A stretch of DNA of 64,000 bases from CAJXYS01 sp913063035 (lineage in GTDB: Bacteria; Pseudomonadota; Alphaproteobacteria; Rhodobacterales; Rhodobacteraceae): NCBI RefSeq assembly GCF_050586465.1, contig NZ_JBOCEG010000004.1, positions 248,001-312,000 on the forward strand. The letters run 5' to 3'. The position numbers and the translations under genes were made by a program. Within the stretch, counting starts at the first letter, position 1. Each line of letters starts with the position of its first letter. Positions 9,918 through 18,943 of this stretch are shown here, piece after piece. The notes below the pieces were generated by a model. That model did not search any database, was not told where the DNA came from, and saw only the letters and a program-made list of their open reading frames with translations.

Positions 9918-10679
9918 TCAGCCGGCCTTGAGGCCCAGTTCCGACAGAAGCGCGCCGGCGTCCTTTTCCCAGCTTGCCAGCAAGTCCGCGTTGGACCGGT
10001 GCCGCAGCCCGTAGCCCTTCTGCTGCTCGAAGCGCGCGGATTCGGCGGCGCCGAAGCTTTCGGCCACGCGCGGCCACCAATAGGCGACCGACGCCGCGGC
10101 CGCGTCGCGCGCGGCCGGGTCCGCGATTAGCTTGCGCAGGCCTTCCTCGCCAAGCTCGGCGTGGCGCGTCTCGACGGGCAGGATCGCGCGGAAGGCTTCG
10201 GCCAGCGGCTGGTAGGAGACCCGGGCGAACTCGTCCAGCTGGATCCTCACGGCGCGGCCCATCAGGACGTTCATCACCACCGCGTCGGTCCAGCCCGCGA
10301 GCGGGTAGTGAAAGACCGAGAGACGCATGTCGCCGCCGGTGCGCGTCGGTCCCAGCACCGCGTCACGGTCCAGCCGCGCGGTCCAGGGCTGGTGGGTGGC
10401 GTATTTCTCGATATCGGCGCCGAAATCGGCCATGACCTTCATCACGCGTTCCGCGTGATCGGTCTTTTCCATCACGATCCGGCAGGCGGCGATCCGTTCC
10501 TTGATGCCGGGCGCCTCGTTGATGATATCCGCGAAGCCGGCCGAGCCGGCCAGTTCGCTGTCCACGAAGGTGGTCATCAGCTTCATCAGTTCCGCGCGGT
10601 AGCGCGGGGGCACGTTTTCCGGGTTGGACAGCACCCCGCCCTGCGCGAGATAGCTCTCGATCGTCATGTCCTCGGCCAT
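9918..10679 (-). CDS. Additional PaaA/PaaC-family (PF05138-like) protein, role unknown
   Basis: A 253-residue ferritin-like protein resembling phenylacetyl-CoA epoxidase subunits PaaA and PaaC, both of which are encoded separately in the same operon. One di-iron type motif is intact (VETRHAEL: Glu about 170, His about 173). The first is altered: MEKTDHAERV has Lys where ExxH would place Glu, with Glu displaced one residue. PaaA of this locus has both motifs intact (DEAGH, EESFH). The gene follows paaE by 10 bp at the end of the paaJABCDE unit and converges on paaR. It may be an accessory or alternative oxygenase subunit, or a structural protein. The family call is firm, the function unknown. 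Confidence 0.8.
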   Translation of the reverse strand: MAEDMTIESYLAQGGVLSNPENVPPRYRAELMKLMTTFVDSELAGSAGFADIINEAPGIKERIAACRIVMEKTDHAERVMKVMADFGADIEKYATHQPWTARLDRDAVLGPTRTGGDMRLSVFHYPLAGWTDAVVMNVLMGRAVRIQLDEFARVSYQPLAEAFRAILPVETRHAELGEEGLRKLIADPAARDAAAASVAYWWPRVAESFGAAESARFEQQKGYGLRHRSNADLLASWEKDAGALLSELGLKAG

Positions 10680-10689
10680 CGATCTCTCC

Positions 10690-11760
10690 TTACTGGTCGT
10701 AGTCCACGACGACCGTGTCGGTCAGCGGGAAGCACTGGCAGGTCAGCACGTAGCCGCGTGCGACCTCGTAATCCTCGAGCGCATGATTGGCGATCATCTC
10801 GACCTCGCCCTCGACCACCTTGGCGCGGCAGGTCGAGCACACCCCGGCCTTGCAGGCGAAGGGCGCGTCCATCTGTTGCCCGAGAGCAGCATCCAGGATG
10901 GTCTGGCCGTCCTTGGGCATGGTGAAGCTGTGTGCCGCCCCGTCGAGACGCACGGTCGCCTCGGTGGTGTTGCCCTGGCGGGCCGCGTCGGCAGACACGG
11001 CCTTGCGCCGGGCGCGGCCGGGCTGGGCGCTGGCGAAAAGCTCGAACTTGATGCGATCGTCGCCCATGCCGTGGTCGCGCAGCGCCTGCGAAATCGCCAG
11101 CATCATCGGTTCGGGGCCACAGATGAACGCCGTGTCGGCGGATTTCACGTCGATCCAGAGCCGGAAGAGCTGGGCGCATTTCTCCTCGTCCACGCGGCCG
11201 GTGAAGAGGTCGATCTCCTCGCCGCCGGATTCGAGAACATGGATGACGTTCAGCCGCCCGAGATAGGTGTTCTTCAGATCCTCCAGTTCCTCGCGGAACA
11301 TGATCGTGTTCACCGCGCGGTTGGCGTAGACCAGCGTGAAGCGCGACTCCGGTTCGCGGTGCAGCACCGTCTTGAGGATCGACAGCACCGGCGTGATGCC
11401 CGATCCGCCCGCGAAGCCGAGGTAATGCTTGTCGGCCCCGGGCGCGATCGGCGTGTGGAAGTTGCCCATGGGCGGCATCGCTTCCAGCGTGTCGCCGGGC
11501 TTCAGCTCTTCGTTGGCCCAGGTGGAAAAGGCGCCCCCCTCGACCCGCTTGATACCGACCTGCAGCACGCCCTCGTCCTTGCCGGCGCAGATCGAATAGC
11601 TGCGGCGCAACTCCTCGCCGTCGAAATCGCGACGGAAGGTCAGGTACTGGCCCGGGATGAAATCGAAGGCCGCCGGATCCTCGGGCCTAAGGGTCACCAC
11701 GACGGCATCGCGGATCGTCTTCTGCACATCGGTGACGGTCAGGGGGTGGAAGCGTGCCAT
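10690..11760 (-). CDS. paaE: PaaE, phenylacetyl-CoA epoxidase reductase subunit
   Basis: NADPH-dependent reductase that feeds electrons to the PaaABC(D) epoxidase. 356 residues. The N-terminal FAD domain contains RRSYSICAG (about residue 60) and the NAD(P) domain contains GFAGGSGITPVLSI. The C-terminal plant-type [2Fe-2S] ferredoxin has its ligands in CKAGVCSTC and the later LTCQC. ATG 11760 (MARFHPLTVTDV) matches the family start; the frame is open further upstream over paaD but without homology. It lies 10 bp after paaD and 10 bp before the extra PaaA/C-like gene. Confidence 0.96.
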   Translation of the reverse strand: MARFHPLTVTDVQKTIRDAVVVTLRPEDPAAFDFIPGQYLTFRRDFDGEELRRSYSICAGKDEGVLQVGIKRVEGGAFSTWANEELKPGDTLEAMPPMGNFHTPIAPGADKHYLGFAGGSGITPVLSILKTVLHREPESRFTLVYANRAVNTIMFREELEDLKNTYLGRLNVIHVLESGGEEIDLFTGRVDEEKCAQLFRLWIDVKSADTAFICGPEPMMLAISQALRDHGMGDDRIKFELFASAQPGRARRKAVSADAARQGNTTEATVRLDGAAHSFTMPKDGQTILDAALGQQMDAPFACKAGVCSTCRAKVVEGEVEMIANHALEDYEVARGYVLTCQCFPLTDTVVVDYDQ

Positions 11761-11770
11761 GCGCCTCTCC

Positions 11771-12241
11771 TCAGATACACTTGAAATAGTCGAAGGGTTC
11801 GAGACAGTCCTTGCAGCGCCACTGCGCCTTGCAGGGCGTGGAGCCGAACTGGCTGACCTTCTCGACGTTCTTGCTGCCGCAACGCGGGCAGTGATCGGGG
11901 CCGCCGGCGGCCTGGGGCGGCGCGATGCCGTAGTCCTCCAGCTTCTGGCGGCCGCGCTCGGACAGCCAGTCGGTCGTCCAGGCCGGCGAGATGCGCCGCT
12001 CGATCCGGAGCTTTTCGATGCCACGGTCGCGCAGCGCCTTCTCGATCTCGATATTGATCAGCGTCGTCGCCGGGCAGCCGGAATAGGTGGGGGTGACATG
12101 GACGACCAGCGTGTCGTCCTGCCATTCCACCCCGCGCACGATGCCGAGGTCGACGACCGAGATCACCGGGATCTCGGGGTCGGGAACCTGGTCGAGCCAG
12201 GTCCAGACCTCGTCGGTCGAGGGCAGCGCGGCGGTGCTCAC
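11771..12241 (-). CDS. paaD: PaaD, phenylacetyl-CoA epoxidase maturation subunit
   Basis: DUF59/MIP18-type protein, about 156 residues, thought to help assemble or repair the iron centre of the epoxidase. The N-terminal MIP18 domain contains QVPDPEIPVISVVDLGIVRG. The C-terminal tail is Cys-rich (CPRCGSK, then CKAQWRCKDC), as in other PaaD proteins. The start is GTG 12241, in a GTGA overlap with the paaC stop; a second GTG lies one codon upstream. No ATG is available near the conserved N-terminus. Confidence 0.92.
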   Translation of the reverse strand: MSTAALPSTDEVWTWLDQVPDPEIPVISVVDLGIVRGVEWQDDTLVVHVTPTYSGCPATTLINIEIEKALRDRGIEKLRIERRISPAWTTDWLSERGRQKLEDYGIAPPQAAGGPDHCPRCGSKNVEKVSQFGSTPCKAQWRCKDCLEPFDYFKCI

Positions 12242-12996
12242 CACGTCGCTCCGGGATAGGCGCGTTGCAGCCACTGCATCTGGGCCAGGATATAGCCCAG
12301 GTGCTCTGTGTGGGTGCCGGCCTTGCCGCCCTTGTGGACATAGGCGCCCTCGGGGATGGCGAGCGTCGCCTCGGTCAGCACGCGGGTGACCATCTCGTCC
12401 CATTCCTCCTTGAGCGATGCCGGGTCCGGCGCGAGGCCGGCCTCGGCCACGGCCTTGTCGGCGGCATCCGAGAGGAACAGCTCGCCCGTATAGGGCCAGT
12501 GATCGTCCAGCGCCGCCTGCATCCGGGCATGGCTCTCGGCGGTGCCGTCGCCGAGACGGACCACCAGATCGGCCGAGCGTTCCAGGTGATAGGCGGCTTC
12601 CTTCGACGCCTTGGCGGCGATCTCGGCCACGCGTGTGTCGGAGGATTGCATCAGCCGGCCCAGCATCAGGCTGTGCCAGGCGTCGAAGAGGAACTGGCGC
12701 ATGATGGTCTGGCCGAAATCGCCGTTCGGGCGTTCGACCAGCAGCACGTTGCGGAAATCCCAGGCGTCGCGCAGATAGGCCAGGTCGTCGGCCGAGCGGC
12801 CCTTGCCCTCGATCTCGCCCGCGAGGCCCAGCCACATCTGCGTCTGGCCGATCAGGTCGAGCGCGGTGTTGGCCAGCGCGATGTCCTCTTCCAGCACTGG
12901 CGAGTGGCCGCACCATTCGCTGACGCGATGGCCGAGGATAAGCGTGTTGTCCCCCATGCGCAGGAGGAACTCGAAGAAAGCCTCGTCACGGGTCAT
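12238..12996 (-). CDS. paaC: PaaC, phenylacetyl-CoA epoxidase structural subunit
   Basis: Structural, catalytically inactive partner of PaaA in the epoxidase, 252 residues. Family segments are LGHRVSEWCGHSPVLEED (about residues 20-38), DLIGQTQMWLGLAGEIEG and KEAAYHLERSADLVVRLGDG. ATG 12996 overlaps the paaB stop by one base (TGATG); GTG 12999, one codon upstream, is the alternative. Coupled by overlap to both paaB and paaD. Confidence 0.95.
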   Translation of the reverse strand: MTRDEAFFEFLLRMGDNTLILGHRVSEWCGHSPVLEEDIALANTALDLIGQTQMWLGLAGEIEGKGRSADDLAYLRDAWDFRNVLLVERPNGDFGQTIMRQFLFDAWHSLMLGRLMQSSDTRVAEIAAKASKEAAYHLERSADLVVRLGDGTAESHARMQAALDDHWPYTGELFLSDAADKAVAEAGLAPDPASLKEEWDEMVTRVLTEATLAIPEGAYVHKGGKAGTHTEHLGYILAQMQWLQRAYPGATW

Positions 12997-13280
12997 CACA
13001 TCGCTCCAACGTCGTCGGGAATGTCGAAGAAGGTCGGGTGGCGATACACCTTGGACTGGGACGGCTCGTAGAGCGGGCCCTTGTCGCTCGGCGAGGAGGC
13101 GGCGATGTCGGCGGCCTTCACCACCCAGATCGACACGCCCTCGTTGCGGCGGGTGTAGACGTCACGGGCGTTCTTGATCGCCATTTCTGCATCCGGCGCG
13201 TGCAGGCTGCCCACATGGCGGTGGGACATGCCGTGTTGGCCGCGGATGAAGACCTCCCAGAGGGGCCATTCGGTGGACAT
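12996..13280 (-). CDS. paaB: PaaB, phenylacetyl-CoA epoxidase subunit
   Basis: Small subunit bridging the PaaAC heterodimers, 94 residues. Family sequence: WPLWEVFIRGQHGMSHRHVG near the N-terminus and DAEMAIKNARDVYTRRNEGV after it. It ends in a one-base overlap with paaC and starts 12 bp after paaA with a GGAGAG ribosome site. Length is normal. Confidence 0.96.
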   Translation of the reverse strand: MSTEWPLWEVFIRGQHGMSHRHVGSLHAPDAEMAIKNARDVYTRRNEGVSIWVVKAADIAASSPSDKGPLYEPSQSKVYRHPTFFDIPDDVGAM

Positions 13281-13292
13281 GGATCTCTCTCC

Positions 13293-14282
13293 TCACTCGG
13301 CCGCGACTTTGGCGGCTTTCTTCTCGGCATGGGCCATGAGCCCGTCGCGGACCCAGGCGCCGTCTTCCCAGGCTTTCACCCGGGCGCCGAGACGTTCCTT
13401 GTTGCAGGGGCCGTTGCCCTTGATGACCTCGAAGAACTCCGACCAGTCCGGCTCGGTGAAGTCGTAATGGCCGGTTTCCTCGTTCCACTTGAGGTTCTCG
13501 TCCGGGACGGTCAGGCCGAGATACTCGGCCTGGGGCACGGTCTGGTCGACGAACTTCTGCCGCAGCTCGTCATTGGTGTTGATCTTGATCTTCCAGGCCA
13601 TGGACTGGGCCGAGTGCACCGAGTCCTTGTCCGACGGGCCGAACATCATCAGCGAGGGATACCAGAAGCGGTTCAGCGCATCCTGCGCCATCTTCTTCTG
13701 ATCCTCGGTGCCGAAGGCCATCTTCATCATGATGTCGTAGCCCTGGCGCTGGTGGAAGCTCTCTTCCTTGCAGATGCGGATCATCGCGCGGCTGTACGGG
13801 CCGTAAGATGTCCGCTGCAGCGGCACCTGGTTCATGATCGCCGCGCCGTCGACCAGCCAGCCGACCGCGCCGATATCGGCCCAGTTCAGCGTCGGGTAGT
13901 TGAAGATCGAGGAATACTTCATGTCGCCGGAATGAAGCTTTTCCATCAGCTCGTCGCGGCTGACGCCGAGCGTTTCCGCGGCGCAGTAGAGGTAGAGCCC
14001 GTGGCCGGCCTCGTCCTGCACCTTGGCCAGAAGGATCGCCTTGCGCTCCAGCGTCGGCGCGCGGGTGATCCAGTTGCCCTCGGGCAGCTGGCCGACGATC
14101 TCGGAATGGGCGTGCTGGCCGATCTGGCGGATCAGCGTCTTGCGGTAGCCCTCGGGCATCCAGTCCTTCGGCTCGATCTTTTCGTCGGCATCGACGCGGT
14201 CCTGGAACTGCCGCTCTTCGTCGGTCATTTCCTCGCGGCTCTTGATGCCCTTGCCGGTCGATTTCACCATCTGTGCGTACAT
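13293..14282 (-). CDS. paaA: PaaA, phenylacetyl-CoA epoxidase catalytic subunit
   Basis: Oxygenase subunit carrying the di-iron site that epoxidises the ring of phenylacetyl-CoA. 329 residues. Iron ligands are visible in HSEIVGQLPEG (Glu about 61), QDEAGHGLYLY (Glu about 91, His about 94) and KEESFHQRQGYD (Glu about 173, His about 176). ATG 14282 (MYAQMVKSTGK) has GGGAGGAA 6 bp upstream; a longer frame exists but extends towards paaJ without homology. It is followed by paaB, C, D and E at short spacings. Confidence 0.97.
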   Translation of the reverse strand: MYAQMVKSTGKGIKSREEMTDEERQFQDRVDADEKIEPKDWMPEGYRKTLIRQIGQHAHSEIVGQLPEGNWITRAPTLERKAILLAKVQDEAGHGLYLYCAAETLGVSRDELMEKLHSGDMKYSSIFNYPTLNWADIGAVGWLVDGAAIMNQVPLQRTSYGPYSRAMIRICKEESFHQRQGYDIMMKMAFGTEDQKKMAQDALNRFWYPSLMMFGPSDKDSVHSAQSMAWKIKINTNDELRQKFVDQTVPQAEYLGLTVPDENLKWNEETGHYDFTEPDWSEFFEVIKGNGPCNKERLGARVKAWEDGAWVRDGLMAHAEKKAAKVAAE

Positions 14283-14301
14283 CTGCGTTTCCTCCCGGTC
14301 C

Positions 14302-15504
<1,203 letters not shown>

Positions 15505-15542
15505 GGGCGTGCTGTCCTCCCGAATCGTGGCGGCGAAATTAG

Positions 15543-15558
15543 CCGACCGCATGGTCGG
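15543..15558. promoter_or_regulatory. Predicted PaaR operator 2 (paaJABCDE promoter)
   Basis: Perfect inverted repeat CCGACC-GCAT-GGTCGG, directly downstream of and touching the predicted -10 of the paaJ promoter. On the minus strand it reads ATTACCGACC-N4-GGTCGG, matching operator 1 at 6662-6673 in core (RACC-N4-GGTY) and left flank (ATT-ACC). A regulator here would block transcription start. Confidence 0.65.
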
Positions 15559-15586
15559 TAATAGCAGCGCCGGGGGCATCTGGCAA
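15558..15586 (-). promoter_or_regulatory. Predicted promoter of paaJABCDE
   Basis: Minus-strand TTGCCA (15586-15581), 17-bp spacer, TATTAC (15563-15558). The -10 borders operator 2. The rest of the 290-bp gap to the usp gene (15587-15794) shows no gene or other clear signal. Confidence 0.6.
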
Positions 15587-15794
15587 GAATTAATGTTACC
15601 TAAACGGAAAAAATCCACCTATCGTGTAACGCAACTCGGCCGGGACACCGTGGCGCGATCCCGTGGCATCCGTTGCCCGGCATGACAGGGGCCGTGCCGC
15701 GGGCATGACAGCGGGGTCCGGTGACCGCCGGCAGCGGGATCGAGGGGGGGCAGGTTCCGCCGTCGCGGGTGCGCGCCGTGCCTGCGGAGGCCGC

Positions 15795-16226
15795 TCAGAC
15801 GTCGCGGACGACGAAAACCGATTGCCTGGCGTGCCGGACCACACGCGCCGCGTTCGGCCCGAGAAGGTAGTCCTGCAACTCCGGCCGGTGGGCGCCCATC
15901 ACGATGGCGTCGCAGCCGAAGGCGTCGGCGGCGTGGATGATCTCGTCATAGATCTTGCCATGGGCCACATGCGGGGTCGCCCCGGCCGCATCGAGCCCGT
16001 GATCGGCGATCCAGGCGTTGAGCTTGGTCTCCGCCTCGGCGGTGGCCTCGCGCTCGAAGCCTTTCTTGAAATAGGAGCCGACGATCGACATGCCGAAATC
16101 CGGCAGCACGCTGAGCACGTGGAGCTTGGCGTCCTCTTGCCGGGCAAGGCGCAGCGCGGCCTCGGCCGCGCGCGCGGCGCCGCCGTCGTCCTCGAGGTCG
16201 ATGGGCAGAAGAATGGCGGAAAACAT
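15795..16226 (-). CDS. Universal stress protein (UspA family)
   Basis: Small cytoplasmic protein of 143 residues with the UspA fold. It begins MFSAILLPIDLEDDGGAARA, and the ATP-binding motif AIVMGAHRPELQDYLLGPNA (G-2x-G-9x-G(S/T)-like, degenerate) lies near residues 108-127. It is 12 bp downstream of a fused TRAP permease, so probably the last gene of that transporter operon. USPs encoded with TRAP systems (TeaD with TeaABC of Halomonas) bind nucleotide and modulate transport; a similar role here is inference. Confidence 0.88.
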   Translation of the reverse strand: MFSAILLPIDLEDDGGAARAAEAALRLARQEDAKLHVLSVLPDFGMSIVGSYFKKGFEREATAEAETKLNAWIADHGLDAAGATPHVAHGKIYDEIIHAADAFGCDAIVMGAHRPELQDYLLGPNAARVVRHARQSVFVVRDV

Positions 16227-16238
16227 CGCGGGGCTCCT

Positions 16239-18869
16239 TCAGAAGGCGGCTTGGGTGGCGCGCGGGCGCTGGATCAACACGATCCCCGCCAGCAGGATGA
16301 GCGCCGGGATGAAGAAGAGTTCCTTCGGCCAGCGCTCGTTTTCCACCTCGACGGTCGTGATGGTCACCGGCTGGTCGCCGTAGAAGTCGTAGCCGATCCC
16401 GAGGCTCTCGAAATGCGGCGTCCCCGGGAAGGGCTCGTCCAGCAGCAGCGCGCCGCTTTCCTCGCGCACCAGGAGTCCCTGCGCCTCGAGCGCGGCCAGC
16501 GCGTCGTCCGCGATCGCCGGGACCGTGATGGTGGTCGGTTTCATTTCCCCCGTGTCGAAATCCGGTCCCTCGACCACGAGGCGGATGTCCTTGCCGTCGG
16601 CGGTCTCGTCCATCAGGGTCAGGCCGGCCGGACCGGTGGCGGTGGCGTAACGTTCGCTGACCTGGTCGAGGAAGAAATCCGGCCGGAACAGCATGAACGC
16701 GATGAAGAGCAGCGCGACCGATTCCCACTTCCGGGACTTCGCGATGAAGTATCCCTGCGTCGCAGCCGCAAAGAGCAGCATCGCGATCAGCGACACGAAG
16801 AAGACCAGGATGGCCTTCGCAAAGCCCACGTCGATCAACAGCAGATCCGTGTTGAAGATGAAGAGGAACGGCAGCAGCGCCGTGCGGATGTCATAGGCGA
16901 AGCCCTGCACGCCGGTCCGGATCGGATCGCCGCGGCTGATCGCGGCCGCGGCATAGGCGGCCAGGCCCACCGGCGGCGTGTCGTCCGCCAGAATGCCGAA
17001 GTAGAAGACGAACATGTGCACGGCGATCAGCGGCACGATCAGGCCCGATTGTGCGCCCACGCTCACGATCACGGGGGCCATGAGCGACGAGACGACGATG
17101 TAGTTGGCCGTCGTCGGCAGGCCCATCCCGAGGATCAGCGACAGCACCGCCACGAGCACCAGCAGGATAATCAGGTTGCCCCCGGAGATGACCTCGATCA
17201 CCTGGCCGATCACCTGGTGCGCGCCTGTCAGGCTGATCGTGCCGACGATGATGCCCGCGGCGCCGGTGGCGACGCCGATGCCGATCATGTTGCGCGCGCC
17301 GAGGATCAGGCCGTCGACGAAATCGCGCCAGCCCCGGGCGAGTTCGGTCCCGAAGCCCTGGCTGCGGAACATCGCCTTCAGCGGACGGTGGGTGAGCGCG
17401 ATGACGATCATGAAGACGGTGGCCCACAGCGCCGAGAGCGCCGGCGACAGCCGGTCGAGGCTGTCCGTGCGCACCATCAGGTTCCAGATGAGAACGAAGA
17501 TAGGGATCGCGAAATAGGCCCCGCCGATCAGCGTGGGCGTGAGGCGGGGCGCCGTCGGCGGACCGTCGTCGTCCTTGTCCATGGCGATGTCCGGGTAGCG
17601 GGCGGCAACGCCCACGAGCGCGATATAGAGAACCGCCAGCAGCGCGACGGCGGCATAGACGCTTTCCCCCATGAAGGGATCGAGCACGGCGCGCAGCCCG
17701 ATCATCAGGAAGGTGCAGATCCCCAGGAAGATGAAGCCCGAGAGGAACAGGATCATGATCATCAGGACGCCGATGCGGCGTCCGGGCTTCTCGAGACCCT
17801 TGAGCCCGATCTTCAGGCTTTCGAGATGCACGATATAGAGAAGCGCGATGTAGGAAATCACCGCCGGCAGGAAGGCGTGTTTCACCACGTCGATATAGGG
17901 AATGTTGACGTATTCGACCATGAGGAAGGCCGCGGCCCCCATGACGGGCGGCGTGAGCTGCCCGTTCGTGGAACTGGCCACCTCGACCGCGCCGGCCTTT
18001 TCCGCCGGGAACCCGATCCGTTTCATCAGCGGGATGGTGAAGGTGCCGGTCGTGACGGTGTTGGCGATCGAGCTTCCCGAGATCATGCCGGTCATCATCG
18101 AGCTCAGGACGGCCGCCTTGGCCGGCCCGCCGCGCAGCGCGCCGAGCAGCGCGATGGCGACCTTGATGAACCAGTTGCCGCCACCGGCCCTGTCCAGCAG
18201 CGCGCCGAACAGGACGAAGAGAAAGATCATCGTGGTGGACACGCCGAGGGCCACCCCGAAGACCCCCTCGGTCTGCATCCAGTAGTGCCCGAGCGCCTTC
18301 GAGAGGGACGCGCCGCCATAGTTCGTAATGTTGCGCGCCCACTCGGAATAGCCGCCGAAGAAGGCGAACAGGATGAAGCAGCTCGCGACGACGACCAGCG
18401 GCAGGCCGAGCGACCGGTAGACCGATATCATGAGGACCGTCATCCCTATGGCGGACATCGTGATGTCGGTCGTGTTCCAGAGCCCCGGCCGATCCGCGAT
18501 CTCGAAGCGGAAGACCACGAGATAGAGACAGGCCGCGACGCCGAGGGCCATCAGGATCCAGTCATAGAACGGGACCCTGTCGCGCGGGGAGGACTTGAAG
18601 AGCGGGAAGGCCAGCGTGGCCAACATGATTGCAAAGGCCAGGTGCACGAACCGGGCCTGGGCAACAATATTGGCGAAAATCCCCATGCCGGTGGCCTGCG
18701 CCACGACGCCGGGCAGCCGCGAGGCGATATAGAGCTGGAACACGGACCACGCGATACAGGTCCCGATGATCAGCCTGGCCTGCCAGGCGGCCGAAGGATC
18801 GCGCGCGCCGGTGTCGGTTTCGGCCACCATATCGTCGGCGGACCGATCAAGCTCGGGCTGGTCGCTCAT
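16239..18869 (-). CDS. TRAP transporter fused permease (DctQM fusion, TAXI type)
   Basis: Fused 4TM plus 12TM permease of 876 residues, partner of the TAXI binding protein encoded just upstream. Many hydrophobic segments are present from about residue 32 onward. Typical DctM-like stretches are MTGMISGSSIANTVTTGTFT, QLTPPVMGAAAFLMVEYVNI and LGMGLPTTANYIVVSSLMAP. A soluble C-terminal domain of the DUF3394 kind follows about residue 690, with a last hydrophobic segment near 855. Separated from the binding-protein gene by 74 bp holding a strong stem-loop. Substrate unknown. Confidence 0.93.
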   Translation of the reverse strand: MSDQPELDRSADDMVAETDTGARDPSAAWQARLIIGTCIAWSVFQLYIASRLPGVVAQATGMGIFANIVAQARFVHLAFAIMLATLAFPLFKSSPRDRVPFYDWILMALGVAACLYLVVFRFEIADRPGLWNTTDITMSAIGMTVLMISVYRSLGLPLVVVASCFILFAFFGGYSEWARNITNYGGASLSKALGHYWMQTEGVFGVALGVSTTMIFLFVLFGALLDRAGGGNWFIKVAIALLGALRGGPAKAAVLSSMMTGMISGSSIANTVTTGTFTIPLMKRIGFPAEKAGAVEVASSTNGQLTPPVMGAAAFLMVEYVNIPYIDVVKHAFLPAVISYIALLYIVHLESLKIGLKGLEKPGRRIGVLMIMILFLSGFIFLGICTFLMIGLRAVLDPFMGESVYAAVALLAVLYIALVGVAARYPDIAMDKDDDGPPTAPRLTPTLIGGAYFAIPIFVLIWNLMVRTDSLDRLSPALSALWATVFMIVIALTHRPLKAMFRSQGFGTELARGWRDFVDGLILGARNMIGIGVATGAAGIIVGTISLTGAHQVIGQVIEVISGGNLIILLVLVAVLSLILGMGLPTTANYIVVSSLMAPVIVSVGAQSGLIVPLIAVHMFVFYFGILADDTPPVGLAAYAAAAISRGDPIRTGVQGFAYDIRTALLPFLFIFNTDLLLIDVGFAKAILVFFVSLIAMLLFAAATQGYFIAKSRKWESVALLFIAFMLFRPDFFLDQVSERYATATGPAGLTLMDETADGKDIRLVVEGPDFDTGEMKPTTITVPAIADDALAALEAQGLLVREESGALLLDEPFPGTPHFESLGIGYDFYGDQPVTITTVEVENERWPKELFFIPALILLAGIVLIQRPRATQAAF

Positions 18870-18906
18870 GGCTTTTCCCTAGAAAAAAATGAGATCGTCC
18901 GGGGTG

Positions 18907-18933
18907 AAACGCCCGGCAAGGGGCCGGGCGTTT
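18907..18933 (-). promoter_or_regulatory. Intercistronic stem-loop between TAXI binding protein and fused permease
   Basis: A perfect 11-bp inverted repeat (AAACGCCCGGC / GCCGGGCGTTT) around a 5-base loop, 10 bp after the binding-protein stop. On the minus strand the stem ends in TTT, so partial termination is possible. It resembles the dctP-dctQ hairpin at 3448-3477 in position. Confidence 0.75.
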
Positions 18934-18943
18934 CGGGGGCTGG

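Noticed and set aside
15587..15794. Small gene in the paaJ-usp gap
   Set aside because: Only short frames without ribosome sites or homology.
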